Part shown: piece after piece, positions 35,529 through 45,629 of the stretch
Position numbering within the stretch: position 1 is the first letter of the stretch
How the letters are laid out: each line of letters begins with the position of its first letter
Origin: Unio delphinus
Taxonomy: Eukaryota > Mollusca > Bivalvia > Unionida > Unionidae
Length of the DNA stretch: 64,000 bases
Assembly (NCBI GenBank): GCA_029339505.1
Contig: JAQISU010001239.1
Span: 9,679,001-9,743,000, forward strand
Reading direction: 5' to 3'
Made by a program: the position numbers and the translations under genes
Notes under the pieces: model-generated
Database searches by the model: none
What the model saw: the letters and a program-made list of their open reading frames with translations, nothing else
Told to the model about the DNA's origin: nothing

Positions 35529-35801
35529 GCCTCAGCAGCAGAGGGGGCGGACAGACCAACTTTATAGGCGTCAATTTGGCTTCCTCCTCGTAAATACTTA
35601 ATAGAAGTGTCGATTTGGTAAACTAAGGCTTATTCGTAAAAATATTTAATAGAAGGGTCGATTTGGCAAACTAAGGCTTCCTCGTAAATGCTCAATAGAA
35701 GGGTCCATTTGGCTAACTAACGCTTTCTCGAAATTGCTAGCAATTCATCAAAAAATAAAGACGCCAATGTCTTTGCCCCCCCCCCCCCCCCTCTGCTGCT
35801 A
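35529..35801. repeat. Foldback: inverted arms enclosing three ~46-bp repeats
   Basis: Left arm AGCAGCAGAGGGGG (about 35,531-35,545) and right arm CCCCCTCTGCTGCT (35,787-35,801) are complementary. Just inside, ggcgtc and gacgcc extend the symmetry. Between them 'aatagaagggtcgatttgg … aactaaggcttcctcgtaaa' repeats three times. The right arm contains a 16-C run (35,776-35,791). It ends about 30 bp before the last Polinton gene and may be part of a terminal repeat. Confidence 0.6.
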
Positions 35802-35831
35802 TGGGTTAATAATTTTTTACGATGAAAATCG

Positions 35832-37273
35832 CTACGATTTCAAAAACAGGCTAATTTGTAAAACCTCACCTCGTAGATCAATTAGATTATTGGACTGATG
35901 AGTGAGTCTGAAATTAATTCTCGCTAACGAATTATTATGACACCGCATATAGACTGGATTAGTTGGATCCTCAGTTATTAGAAATCCGGGTGGAGCTGTT
36001 GGTGCAAATGAATATAAAATATATCCATGCTGAGCTTGATTTGATCGCTCGAGATTTATTTGGTAACTCCCTTCGATAACATCACATACTAAATTAAATG
36101 CTATCATGGAGAATATATTCACATTTTGAGGAGCGATAAGCCTACCGCCCCCGTCTGGGTCGTTATTAGGTGTCAGGATAGTTGTTTGTTTCCATTTGGC
36201 GAGTATCAGAAAAAAGTTTTTTTTGAATAAGATCATCGACAGATTTTTTTAGTTCATTTGCGTCATACCAAGGAAACTTGAAATCTGGTAAATCAGCTTC
36301 TGTTATATTATAACCGGTTAAGAATTTTTGTTTATCCCCGCTCTTATCATTAATTATTACTTGAATTATTCGTTCGTTGATATATTCCGTATCGGATACA
36401 AGCTGATTTAATATCCTAATGTGTTTTAGGATCTCATCACGTGGTTGTGTTATATCATAGAGAGGCTCCTGGAAACTCCGTCGTAGTCGTTCTAGTAGTG
36501 TTTTATGTAATTGATTAATCTCACTGAAATAATCAATGATGTTTTTTAACGTAAATGCTATGGGAACAAATGAATCATTTTTTTTTCTCAAAAACAAAAT
36601 CCCATTGCATGGTAGTGTGATCGGTAAATACAAATCTATCAGTTAATTTAGCATTTTTTATATTATACAAATCATCTCGATATGATGGGTTGATTTCATA
36701 ATGTGATTTTTCATCTGTGACATAATTGGATTTTTCAGGTTCGGGTATTTGATAAGATGTCTGAGGTGAGTTTTCAGACCACCCTAGTATTGTTATTATC
36801 GAACTCTGATAAATATCTACGACATACCCAGGCGAGTTTATTTCAATCGCGGATGGTAATGTTGGCTCGTGAACCGTTATAGCGATTTTTGATTCTCTTC
36901 TAGTAATAGATTTTATTCTATGGTGTAATTTAGCATCGATTTGTTCAATTTGATAGGACCTAGATGGTAAAGAAACAACGTTCCAGTCTGGAGTTCCGTC
37001 TTGTTTATTCTTATTCGCGAACACCCAAGAAATATTCGGTTGTTGACCGCCAAATGCTACCGACCTAATATTAGGCCAACTGTGATACACTCGTAGTTTC
37101 GCCAAAGCGATCTCCTTCACGGGAATCGGAGTAGGGAAATTCACACTGAATTCAGGATTGGTTGATGTTATTGATATCATGCTTGTTTTCACCGGGGTTG
37201 TGTTCTCCGATACCTGCCGAATCGGTTCGGTATTTATTACTATCTTCTGAAGTAGGTCTTGCGGTTTCGCCAT
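35832..37273 (-). pseudogene. Polinton penton-like minor capsid protein, broken in three frames
   Basis: Starts at ATG 37,273 (MAKPQDLLQ). The N-terminal part has FPTPIPVKEIALAKLRVY, SWPNI and LPSRSYQIEQI, the block order of the Polinton/adintovirus protein usually called penton. The C-terminal part has GYILYSFAPTAPPGF, NPVYMRC and LIDLRGEVLQISL, the matching end of that family. Between them lies a helical segment (NIIDYFSEINQLHKTLLERL, then EILKHIRILNQLV) that looks like an inserted coiled coil. Frames change at T-runs 36,578-36,586 and 36,217-36,224 (A-runs in the coding sense). About 480 codons in total. The role would be the capsid vertex or an attached appendage. Confidence 0.65.
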
Positions 37274-37729
37274 TGTTATTATTATTGTCGCGCTCTGATT
37301 CCAACATAGTTGACTCGTACAACTGAACCATTCTCGAAAATTCATCCTCGGTTATTGTCGTGTCGTCGAGCGACGACGCTGTCAACTTAGATAATTGCGA
37401 GTACGCGCGAGATACCGCAGCATATCAAACAGTGTAATCCTTTAGTTTTTGTTGAGAACACGATGATATTTTTTTTGCTATCGCGAAGGCTATTCCTGTG
37501 GCGGTTGACACCGCAGCTATACAAACCGGAATAACAGCCGGAGCGGTCATTGTAACCGATGATATAACAATACCAGCGCCGGCGATTACACCAGACACCG
37601 CATACACAGCTACATCGATGGCAGTGATTCTTCGTCGGTATTTTTTCATTTTTTTCGGTACTCCTCAGAAAGAGTTTTGAGTTCCGTTTGAAATTCTTTG
37701 ACGGTGTCATAGCGGTATTGTGATGACAT
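37152..37729 (-). pseudogene. Two-transmembrane Polinton protein, broken
   Basis: Start at ATG 37,729 (MSSQYRYDTVKEFQ), helical; the frame shifts near the 7-T run 37,649-37,655. The next frame has KKYRRRITAIDVAVYAV, then two hydrophobic helices (SGVIAGAGIVISSV and IPVCIAAVSTATGIAF) and Lys-rich ends. A further frame change near 37,425 leads to LDDTTITEDEFSRMVQLYES and an Asn-rich tail. Small proteins with this helix-TM-TM-helix plan are recurrent in Polintons; the function is unknown. The tail overlaps the start of the penton-like gene. Confidence 0.55.
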
Positions 37730-37753
37730 TTTATTTTCAAATCGTTTACGATT

Positions 37754-38023
37754 TCAATTAAGTTGTTTACTTAAATCCGCTACGAATTCCACATACCATG
37801 TTACTGAAACCCTAGCCAAATTTTTATCAGTGGATTCTATCGTGAACTGTTCAGTTGTATCCTTGTCGATGATCATTGATATCATATTGTTGACCCCAGA
37901 TGAACTCGACGATGATATATTAAATTTAGTCGGTGTCACTAGTGTTAATCGATAAATACCTTTGACGGTCGCGGTGATACTTAATATATCGTTTGAGTTG
38001 TTGAGTTCACGCAAATGATCCAT
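37754..38023 (-). CDS. Small beta-rich Polinton ORF, unknown function
   Basis: 89 codons from ATG 38,023, uninterrupted. It contains DILSITATVKGIYRLTLV, a Ser run (SSSSSSG) and VSVTWYVEFVADL. Predicted mostly strands, so it may be a small virion protein. It lies in the virion gene block between the coiled-coil gene and the two-TM gene. I do not recognise the family. Confidence 0.5.
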   Translation of the reverse strand: MDHLRELNNSNDILSITATVKGIYRLTLVTPTKFNISSSSSSGVNNMISMIIDKDTTEQFTIESTDKNLARVSVTWYVEFVADLSKQLN

Positions 38024-38029
38024 GTTGGA

Positions 38030-38685
38030 TCGCGTACACGTTATTTATGATATTTTTTTGTTCGTGAGGAATGTTTGTTTTTTCAATGATTGTTATCATC
38101 CTCGGTAAATCATCTTTGATTGCCTGAATGAAGTTTTCATATCTTCGATGAATTTCTTAATATCAGGGAGTTTTATGTCAATTTTATCTAACGTGGTTGC
38201 AAAAAATTTATCAATGATATTTTAACGAAATGATGTAAACTTTTCAACGTGATCTTCATATCTAGATTGAAGTGTTGTAAGCTATAACATAAAAGTTTTT
38301 ATCTCTGTGAGCTTCGGTGTGGTTACTGGAGGATTACCAAAAAATTATAACAGTGATTTCAATGAATTCGGCGAGGATATATAATTGTTATCGAGTGTTA
38401 ATATTTTATCTGTGATTGTTGACAGAAGGATACCCGGTTTGAGTTTACCCTGATTAGAAAACAGCGCGATAGTATCTTCTGCTGCGTCTCGTTGTTTACC
38501 TAAAATATCATCCAGGGAAATATTACTGGTTTTCAATTTACCCTGACGATCTTGAAATATAACTATTTCATTGGGATCAACACTTGCTATGTTCAACATC
38601 TCATATCTTATATATCACCGGTTGCAGTGCCATCGGTATCGGGTTTCTTCAGCACTGATAAAGATCTCCCCCAAATATCAATCAT
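38030..38685 (-). pseudogene. Coiled-coil Polinton protein, broken
   Basis: MIDIWGRSLSVLKKPD starts at ATG 38,685. The frame is then lost and resumes as NIASVDPNEIVIFQDRQGKL … DDILGKQRDAAEDTIALF (38,345-38,599). Two related half-repeats (…RQGKLKTSNISL… and …NQGKLKPGILLS…) suggest an internal duplication. Downstream, KIDIKLPDIKKFIEDMKT appears in another frame with stops around it. It looks like a decayed structural or fibre-type protein. No firm family. Confidence 0.4.
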
Positions 38686-38759
38686 GTTATTCTATATAAT
38701 TTCTCTCTAAAATCTTCGTTGACGACTCCGTCAATGCCAGCGACTACTAGTATATTCAT

Positions 38760-39130
38760 TTACGACCCGATGAGGTGGTTTTCCGGATGTTGAAAAAGCA
38801 TCAAGAACATTTAATACTTCGTTGCCGCATAGTCATTCATTTATTGTGTTGGTAGCGTAGAATACCAACGAGGCGTGTTTAAGTGGTTTATATAACGCAT
38901 GAATTCCTTCGGCGGTGCTAATCCATATGAATCGAAATAAACAATCACACGCGGATCAATCGCGTATGCAACCCAATGGGTTCCAGGTCCGGTGCTATTA
39001 TCGAGATTAATGATACATGTACCGGTTTCAACGCTGTTTGGTTGTGCCGGTAACTGATCTCTCATAAAGACACCTCTGAAGTTTTTAATCGCAAGTTTTT
39101 AGCAGCATCGAGTAAATCAAAATTGGACAT
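38760..39130 (-). pseudogene. Adenain-like (C5/Ulp1-fold) maturation protease, broken
   Basis: The 74-codon frame 38,841-39,065 carries GPGTHWVAYAID with the catalytic His (residue 30) and VYFDSYGLAPPKEF with the acidic residue (D45). These are the hallmark blocks of adenovirus and Polinton maturation proteases. The N-terminal piece (MSNFDLLDAAKNL, ATG 39,130) is in another frame. A Cys-Gly pair that could be the nucleophile is encoded at 38,824-38,829, after the stop and in a different frame. At least two breaks, so it is not functional as read. Confidence 0.75.
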
Positions 39131-39231
39131 AGAAATCGAAGATTCCACAATCAAAGGTTCTTGAGTTAATAAACCGGTCCTAGTCTCAGGCCTTTTCCGC
39201 TGTACCTAGAATACGGGGGTTCCTGGTAGTC

Positions 39232-39626
39232 TTAGACCCTTTCCCTTTTTTTATATCCCCGTCCGGTAGCTTTCTTTAGTTCCATTCCTGCCGCGGTACC
39301 AACGGCTCCTAACGTCGCCGCTTTAGACACCGCTGGGGCCGCTGCAGCAATCAACGCTGGAATTGCAGCTAACAACGGGAATATACCGCCGGTTTTAATC
39401 ATGTTTTTGATCTCAGCTGCAGAAAGTGTAACCTGGATGCCTTTTTTTTTTTGAGCGCGTCATTGAAGTGTTTTACTTGACGAGTCGTCAACGACAATTT
39501 ATTCGCCCCACCAGTTATCTGATTGGGTTTCAACGTGATTGTAGTTCCGCATTTTTTAGCCGATTCCGATTGCAATTTCTTAAGTTGACCAGGAGTTAAT
39601 GAAACACCGATAACACTATATGACAT
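39232..39626 (-). pseudogene. Polinton pX/pVI-like small virion protein, frameshifted
   Basis: ATG 39,626: MSYSVIGVSLTPGQLKKLQ … NQITGGANKLSLTTRQVKHF … then a run of Lys codons over an 11-T tract (39,442-39,452), after which the frame changes. The continuing frame has TLSAAEIKNMIKTGGIFPLL, a strongly hydrophobic Ala/Leu segment, and a basic end (KKATGRGYKK), stop at 39,232-39,234. A hydrophobic plus basic small protein next to the capsid gene fits a core or membrane-active role as in adenovirus pX/pVI. The assignment is by analogy. Confidence 0.55.
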
Positions 39627-39673
39627 TTTATTAATAACAAATTGATCTAATTGTTACATGTTTTTGGAAAACA

Positions 39674-41092
39674 CTACATGTTTTCTACTGGCGCATCTAT
39701 CGTCATTCGTCCACCAACACCTTCGAGTAGCATTGATTTGTCGCTGAGAATGATAGCAACCGCTCTATAATTAGCAATAGCATCAGCGCCAATAATAACG
39801 CGGTTTACAGTAGCTCTAAAGTGTATATCAACGACAGATTGTCTTGTTAAATCAAGATGTTCCAATTAAAAGTAATAGATTGGATATAAATTTGTAAAAT
39901 TCAACTGTGATATTTGCAAACCAGTATCAACATTTTGATCACGTGCCATACATGACAACAACCGATGATATACGCGGGCAATACGGTTATGAAAGTAATC
40001 AAGTTGTATATCTTCAGATAGTTCTTGCTGGTCGTTTATTTTCAGCGAGACATCAGTAACACCTAATCGATCAAATATCATATGGATGCGTAATTGTGAA
40101 CCAGTTCGTGCGGTATCCTGTAACGCAATAAATATATGACGTGGAGCTGAAACACCTTGTTTTGATGCCAGGTTCCATGTAAATATACCGTTTATAGCTG
40201 ATTGCTTAGTATCTGTTGTTGTTGTTAGCCAACTTAGTAATGATTTTCCTCCTTGGTCCATAAATGATAGTAATCGTTCTTCTGTGGTGATTGATGGGGT
40301 CATTACTGGCATCCACAATGATAGTTTTGTTAAAACTACTTTACCGGCATCAGCATCTGGATTTGCAGCATCTGCTGGAATCCTCCAAATTGCGTCATTA
40401 TCAGTACCTCTTCGTACGAGTGCTACTGTGTGCTTTGCTCCGTAGATAACGTTTCGAACATTTCTGCAGAATCCAAATATATGATGCAGTGGAATCGCGC
40501 ATGAAAATAATCTACGCGCTCCTTCCAACATTGACATACGTGTTGCAGCTTCTAGGTTGTAGTCGAGATCCTCTCGTATAATCATATCCTCGACATCATC
40601 ATTATTAGCAGGATTAGGAGCAGCAAGATTCTTTGGTTGTCTGAAAATAAATTGGATTCTTCCAGCCGTATTTTTATTATCCTTTGCAAACATCATAGAA
40701 TGTCCTGAAGATCTTGTATAATCATTGGAATATCTTGCTAACCAGATTATTGTTGTGGCCACATCAACATCACGGTCTATCGACTCGATCTCTTTACCAT
40801 CAATTAGATATCTTGCATTCTCGAATAGCGCCATGATACCATTATTGACAAAACCGACTTGAGTATTAGCTGTATATGCTGTACCATCTCCTTGTACAAA
40901 TTCTCCTTCTACTTCGATAAACGCTTCACACGGTAGAAAGTATTTACTGGTATCATGAACTTGAAGTTCAATTCTTGATCGACTATTTGGTTCTATTGTA
41001 TGATAGGCATAGTAATGATAATCGCGTACAGAATCATCCTTGCGCACTGGGGCGTCAATGTCAGAAGCTGGATCCGGTGACCGTTTGAACAT
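39674..41092 (-). pseudogene. Polinton double-jelly-roll major capsid protein with in-frame TAA
   Basis: 408 codons from ATG 41,092 to TAA 39,866-39,868; the same frame then continues 63 codons (HLDLTRQSVVDIHFRATV …) to a stop at 39,674. Markers: DYHYYAYHTIEPNSRSRIEL near the N-terminus and VNNGIMALFENARYLIDGKE around residues 105-125, the conserved block of adintovirus/Polinton hexon-like proteins. The C-terminal extension resembles the last strands expected for the second jelly roll, so the TAA probably truncates the protein. Either a nonsense mutation or a genuine stop with a small downstream ORF. Confidence 0.8.
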
Positions 41093-41117
41093 TTTATTAT
41101 ATATTCGTTAATCTAAA

Positions 41118-41576
41118 TCATGGTCGTCGACAACCACGTCGTGGTTTTAAGCCACTTCCTGCTATCATATTTGCGATGTTGCTTTGGTCGTTGGTCACCA
41201 ATGACGCTAGTTTTTGATCTACTGCGTTATTTGTTATTTTACTAACACTTGCAGGCATCACTGTTGTAGATGGTAGTGGTCCCAGTGACGCTGGTGGTTT
41301 CCTTCGCCGTCGAACTAGCGCGGTTAGTTTATCCTTCGCGACGGAAAACGCTTTCCCGGCAAGATATCCAACAGCGCTAATACCCTTATAACGAATAACA
41401 TCAATGGCTTTCATTGATAATTGTTTTGTTAGCGGCGCTACTTATGGAGCCATTCTTGCAAATAACCCTGCAATGGTATCACCGAGACCATCACCATAGT
41501 ACGCTCTATAAACTGGAAACCGCGAGTTTACTACATAGATGCTGGTTGGTTTATCTTGGTTGTAGTGTATGATCAT
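41118..41576 (-). pseudogene. Polinton pVI-like minor capsid protein with in-frame TAA
   Basis: The frame opens at ATG 41,576 (MIIHYNQDKPTSIYVVNSRF), runs through YYGDGLGDTIAGLFARMAP, meets TAA at 41,442-41,444, and continues in the same frame through LTKQLSMKAIDVIRYKGISA to a basic C-terminus (VRRRRKPP, RRGCRRP). A Gly-rich segment followed by an amphipathic part and basic tail is the usual plan of this Polinton protein. It lies directly upstream of the major capsid gene. Confidence 0.6.
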
Positions 41577-41641
41577 TCTTATTTAAATGATATTTATCTA
41601 ATCGAATGACGAAGTCATCAAATGAAAAATCCAAAGGATTT

Positions 41642-41890
41642 TCAGTCACTGTGATAACCATGATGCTCAACTAACTCATCAATGAAATCTCGATATGTTT
41701 TGATATCCATGATACCACCTTGAAATAACCGCCGGCAGATATCAGCTGCTTCATTAATTATTTCCGGTGAGTTATTTCGAGCTCGTTTCCCTCCTATGAG
41801 AACTTCTAATCGTGCTATATCGCTGAGAATATTATCAGGACAATGAATAAGACCAATACCTGATACCCCACATGGACCGCTCTGAGAAAA
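41642..41890 (-). CDS. Small recurrent Polinton ORF, start unclear
   Basis: An open frame without a clear ATG encodes GIGLIHCPDNILSDIARLEV, then IGGKRARNNSPEIINEAADI and MDIKTYRDFIDELVEHH, stop TGA 41,642-41,644. The helix-NNSPE-helix pattern recurs in Polinton proteins; its function is unknown. It may be the C-terminal part of the gene just upstream joined by a frameshift. Confidence 0.45.
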   Translation of the reverse strand, partial: FSQSGPCGVSGIGLIHCPDNILSDIARLEVLIGGKRARNNSPEIINEAADICRRLFQGGIMDIKTYRDFIDELVEHHGYHSD

Positions 41891-41901
41891 TCATTTCCGC
41901 T

Positions 41902-42727
41902 TTATTTTTTAGTAATACCAGTTGCACTTTTTTCAGCATCAGCTTCTGATATTTGCTGGAGGGATTGGGATATAAAAGGCGCAACTGGCGTCGGTGGATT
42001 TTCTATTTGAGATATCAACTTTTCAAGTTTCTCAAATTCTTTATCATTGTGTAGTAGTTGAGACTTGCCGATTTTTGCACAATATATTTTTTTTCTCCAA
42101 GTCTTCTTGTTAGTTATAGCGTCTTTATATCCTTCATTCATATATTGTTCTCGTTGACCCTTTGGAAATGAATCAACGATAAATTGAACAAATTCTTTAT
42201 CAGTCTTAAAATTTTTAATATCATTTATCACATCACTTTTAAATATCTTTTTAGGGTCAAGATTTGTTTGATCTGTTTTATCCTTTTGTTCTTTTTGTCC
42301 TCCTTTCTGTTTTTCAATAATATTACTTGGTTGTTCAGTTTCTTCAAGTGGTTCATGCGGTGGGGATCTAATATCAATATCACCTAATCGTTCTATTTCT
42401 TCCTGAAGTTGTCGTTCTTGTTGTCTTGCGGCAGTTATTATATCAGCAGGAAGTGTTGTTAAAGATTGTTTTGTTTGTTTAGATCTTTCTGTTTTTTTTT
42501 TCAAGTACAGGAAGTACAGGAACTTCATTCCTTGATCCTTCTTTAGGGATATCTCCGTATATAGCACGCTCAGTGGCTGATATTACCCCCTTCGTTGCCG
42601 TGGTTACTGGTCTAAACAAATCTTCACTTCCTTCAGAAAAATCGGTCTGAAGACTGTCTGGTCTGTAGCTTACTTCTGACCGAATTGCGTACGGGTATAT
42701 ACTTTCGAATCGCAGCCAGTCTCTCAC
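41902..42727 (-). pseudogene. Basic/disordered Polinton protein, frameshifted
   Basis: ATG 42,727 (MRDWLRFESIYPYAIRSEVS) starts a frame that reaches a 10-T tract (42,492-42,501; A-run in sense). Past it the other frame continues with QKGGQKEQKDKTDQTN, FKTDKEFVQFIVDSFPKGQR and ENPPTPVAPFISQSLQQI. About 275 codons in all, Lys/Gln/Glu-rich and probably disordered. First gene of the virion block. No family recognised. Confidence 0.5.
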
Positions 42728-43334
42728 GAGTCAATCTACTCGTTAATGATTCGTTTACCATTATTAAAATCGTAAACAATTTTCCAATTAATGTACGATG
42801 CAGTGATTTTTGTCATCATGAAATGATTGAAAAATTGAAAATTTCAAATGGAAAGAGTCTAATTGATTCATTTAGAGAGAATTGACCATTTGACTCGACT
42901 CAGGTAGGCAAAAATTAATAAAACAAAGACAAGCATTAATGAAAAATCACCAAAAACTGACGAAAAAAAAACAAAAAACAATTTACTAAAATATTTTTCA
43001 GTTTAACTATAGGCAATTTACTTCCTTGTAGCAACGCGTTCATTGATCAAAACCGGTATTGATTACCTTTACAGTTGTACATGTCTATTGTGTATTTGCA
43101 TCATCTGTCCATGCAGTGAAGTATTTATAGCGAGAATTTTACTAACGCTGTATACATGTCAAATCGTTAGTTATACAACCAGAGGTATCCAGCGGGGATT
43201 TTTCATTTTTTTCAATTAGCGCTATTATATTCTTAATTTTTGAATTAACCTGCCTTTTGACCTCATATTCCTGACCAAGTTCTCCTCTTACCCTTTATAC
43301 AATGGTAAATAACGGGACAAACACACTAATATCG

Positions 43335-43547
43335 TTACAGAATATCAGAGTCACGGATAGAATTCTGGATTCTTTTTATCAATGCATTCTTCTTTGGCAA
43401 TACATATTTGTTACTTATAGAAGCGAATTCAATATCTTGATAATCAGAGCGGATTCTATCACAGTTTAAACTATCTGACAATTGTATTTTTTGAAATTTC
43501 AAATTTGAAATTTTAGTTATGATTTCATTGATATTTTCAGAATTCAT
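43335..43547 (-). CDS. Small hypothetical ORF within Polinton
   Basis: 70 codons, starting MNSENINEIITKISNLKFQK, helical, no motif. It may be a small accessory gene or chance. TATA-like sequence (attatatatatttct) lies just upstream on the minus strand. Confidence 0.3.
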   Translation of the reverse strand: MNSENINEIITKISNLKFQKIQLSDSLNCDRIRSDYQDIEFASISNKYVLPKKNALIKRIQNSIRDSDIL

Positions 43548-44004
43548 TTTATATAATTATATATATTTCTAATACAAATAAAAAATTGATATATTTTTTG
43601 AAAAATAAACAGTAAATCGTGATGAGCGGTTATTCATCCATTGGGTCCCTTATTAGGCTTTTATGTCTTTCATAGGGTTCCTTCCTTGAGAGTATTTTTT
43701 CTGTTGTTTATGGTATATACAATAAATGAATGAATGAACGGTTATATAAAATGAGTATTTTTCTCTCTCTTGAATCTCTTTTTGAGATTTGACCCTATGA
43801 CCGTTTCTTTTAGCCGATAATTCATTCTGAATTACCCTGAGGTTACCCAATGTGATGGAAAGCTAACTACATCCACGTTACTGTTTATTTTGACATCCAT
43901 AATCATGCCACAAAGCATATTCTCTGATAAGGGACCTAACTCGTCAAATAACGGGTTAGAAACCAAAGAAGATATGCTTAGGGGAATGGGCGTCACATGA
44001 TATA

Positions 44005-44098
44005 AATACAATACAATACAATACAATACAATACAATACAATACAATACAATACAATACAATACAATACAATACAATACAATACAATACAATACAATA
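44005..44098. repeat. (ACAAT)n microsatellite
   Basis: About 18 perfect ACAAT pentamers. Confidence 0.97.
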
Positions 44099-44155
44099 GA
44101 ATGAATGAATGCATGGATGGTATATACAATGAGTGACGTCGAAGGCGTGGTATTT

Positions 44156-44236
44156 TATACAATGAATGAATGAATGATATAATGAATGAATGAATGGATG
44201 AATGAATGAATGAATGATATAATGAATGAATGGATG
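44156..44236. repeat. (ATGA)n imperfect tetranucleotide repeat
   Basis: Runs of gaatgaatgaatg interrupted by ATGATA. Confidence 0.9.
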
Positions 44237-44749
44237 ATAATGACGGGGCGGGTCTACATTCATACGTGACCAATCATACAACCCAGATAAAATCCCAGGT
44301 TGTATGAATACAAAAGGTATCCACACATCGTGGATAGTGTGTGGGTTGTGTGATTAATTCACGTATGTTTTTCGACGCTATAAAACCCCAATAATATAAC
44401 AGACGATATGGTATACACGCTGGTTATACATGAAAACAGAACACAGAAGTGTGCGATTTTATTCTTTCGTATACTTGATAATGATTATTAACATTATTTA
44501 AGACCAAATACCTGAATAAAATACTTTAAAAAAAGAATACAATTGTTTGTAAACACTGCGTATTTGATTCGTTTTCTTACAAAAAACAGATAATTGATTA
44601 CTGTATCTCTTTTGAGAATCATGACAATTGTAACCAGCCAATCGGAAATCAGATGACACAGCGATTGGGATTACCTCTCTTTGCTCAGCCGTAACATACC
44701 TGCACGAGTTATTTCCCTTGGTGTTATATACACTTAATGCAAAACATGA

Positions 44750-45244
44750 CTAAATATATGAAAACTGAATTTGTTGTCTAGTCATTTTAGAAAAAGCTGA
44801 TCGGGTTATTCCCTCTGCAACATATCGTACGGAAGGTATGCACATATCAAAATATCTACCAGCCTCAATCATTGATTGGAATATTTTTTCTTCGTTAGTT
44901 ACTGTATTAAATGATTTTACAGGTCTCCTTGCAACTGTTTTACAAGTGACAGTTTTCCCAGATGTAGTATTCTCACTTTGTGTAACAGCTCGTAAATTGT
45001 CCAATTTGTTATTATGTGGATTGGAATCAATGTGATCGATAACAAGACTATCCTTGATCAATCCGTTATATACTTCATACACGAAACGATGCAAATAATG
45101 TTTCTTCCTTCCAACAGTAAACATAAAATACCCCACACCATTATCCCACCCAACTGATTTCTTCAGCCTGCAGTGTCTGACAATACCATCACGGGATGCC
45201 TCATAGTTCGCAATCACAGGGTTTGGTCGTAATTCTTGGTTCAT
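44750..45244 (-). CDS. NUMOD4-HNH endonuclease, homing-type
   Basis: 164 codons from ATG 45,244, uninterrupted. The N-terminal part NYEASRDGIVRHCRLKK resembles a NUMOD4-type repeat. The HNH core is KHYLHRFVYEVYNG … VIDHIDSNPHNNKLDNLRAV … SEN, with catalytic-type His in DHID and N-N pair. The C-terminal MIEAGRYFDMCIPSVRYVAE looks like a NUMOD1-type helix-turn-helix DNA-binding module. Such enzymes are mostly known from phages, giant viruses and organelles. One of the few undamaged genes in the element. It could assist element spread or be an independent homing gene. Confidence 0.8.
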   Translation of the reverse strand: MNQELRPNPVIANYEASRDGIVRHCRLKKSVGWDNGVGYFMFTVGRKKHYLHRFVYEVYNGLIKDSLVIDHIDSNPHNNKLDNLRAVTQSENTTSGKTVTCKTVARRPVKSFNTVTNEEKIFQSMIEAGRYFDMCIPSVRYVAEGITRSAFSKMTRQQIQFSYI

Positions 45245-45566
45245 TTATATACATAATACTTTTGTCTAATTTATTATTTGGTCTAATGATAACATTACTT
45301 GAGAATCTATCAATATGGTCTTGGGGTGTTCTTATTATTTTGTCAGAGTCATTGATGGAGTTTTTAGGTCTCTTGTCATAATAACGCTTCAACTCTCTGT
45401 ATCGTTTGCCACCGCAACTGAGACACAACTGCAATTTTCCTCTCACCCCGACCCCACATTCTATGCAACGGGAGGGGCCACAACTTCCTCGACGAAAGCT
45501 TTGCATATGATACCCACAGAATTCCATTCTGCATGATTTGTTACACGGGGTTACCGATCCAATCAT
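45201..45566 (-). CDS. Cysteine-rich zinc-binding protein
   Basis: 121 codons from ATG 45,566, uninterrupted. Likely metal ligands: CNKSC, FCGYH, then CIECG and CLSCG about 14 residues apart (zinc-ribbon-like), followed by a basic run KRYRELKRYYDKRPK. The 3' end overlaps the HNH gene start by 44 bp in another frame, so the two may be translationally coupled or were once one protein. It is divergent from the polymerase gene with a 60-150 bp shared upstream region. Possibly a DNA-binding regulator. Confidence 0.6.
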   Translation of the reverse strand: MIGSVTPCNKSCRMEFCGYHMQSFRRGSCGPSRCIECGVGVRGKLQLCLSCGGKRYRELKRYYDKRPKNSINDSDKIIRTPQDHIDRFSSNVIIRPNNKLDKSIMYINEPRITTKPCDCEL

Positions 45567-45629
45567 AAGCTATTTGCAATGATTCATTATATATAAATTT
45601 CTTATTTAAATACTTGTTTTAATTATAAT
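45567..45629. promoter_or_regulatory. Divergent promoter region between zinc protein and polymerase
   Basis: A short AT-rich spacer with a TATATATAAAT run (about 45,587-45,597) between the minus-strand zinc/HNH genes and the plus-strand polymerase. A bidirectional promoter is inferred from position only. Confidence 0.4.

Larger units (their letters stand above)
43560..44740. other. Gene-free, repeat-filled gap in the Polinton
   Basis: Between the small ORF and the HNH gene there is no coding sequence; the long frames here are translations of the ACAAT and ATGA repeats. This is where element structure is most altered. No ATPase Walker motif is seen on either strand. Confidence 0.65.

Noticed and set aside
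37498..37680. 60-codon plus-strand frame rich in Ala/Thr/Ile
   Set aside because: Antisense shadow of the two-transmembrane Polinton protein.
42685..42885. 66-codon plus-strand frame in the Polinton
   Set aside because: Antisense to the start of the 41.9-42.7 kb gene, with no recognisable content.
43832..44326. 164- and 105-codon minus-strand open frames
   Set aside because: They translate the (ACAAT)n and (ATGA)n repeats (Tyr/Cys/Ile/Val and Ser/Phe/Ile/His periodicity), not a protein.
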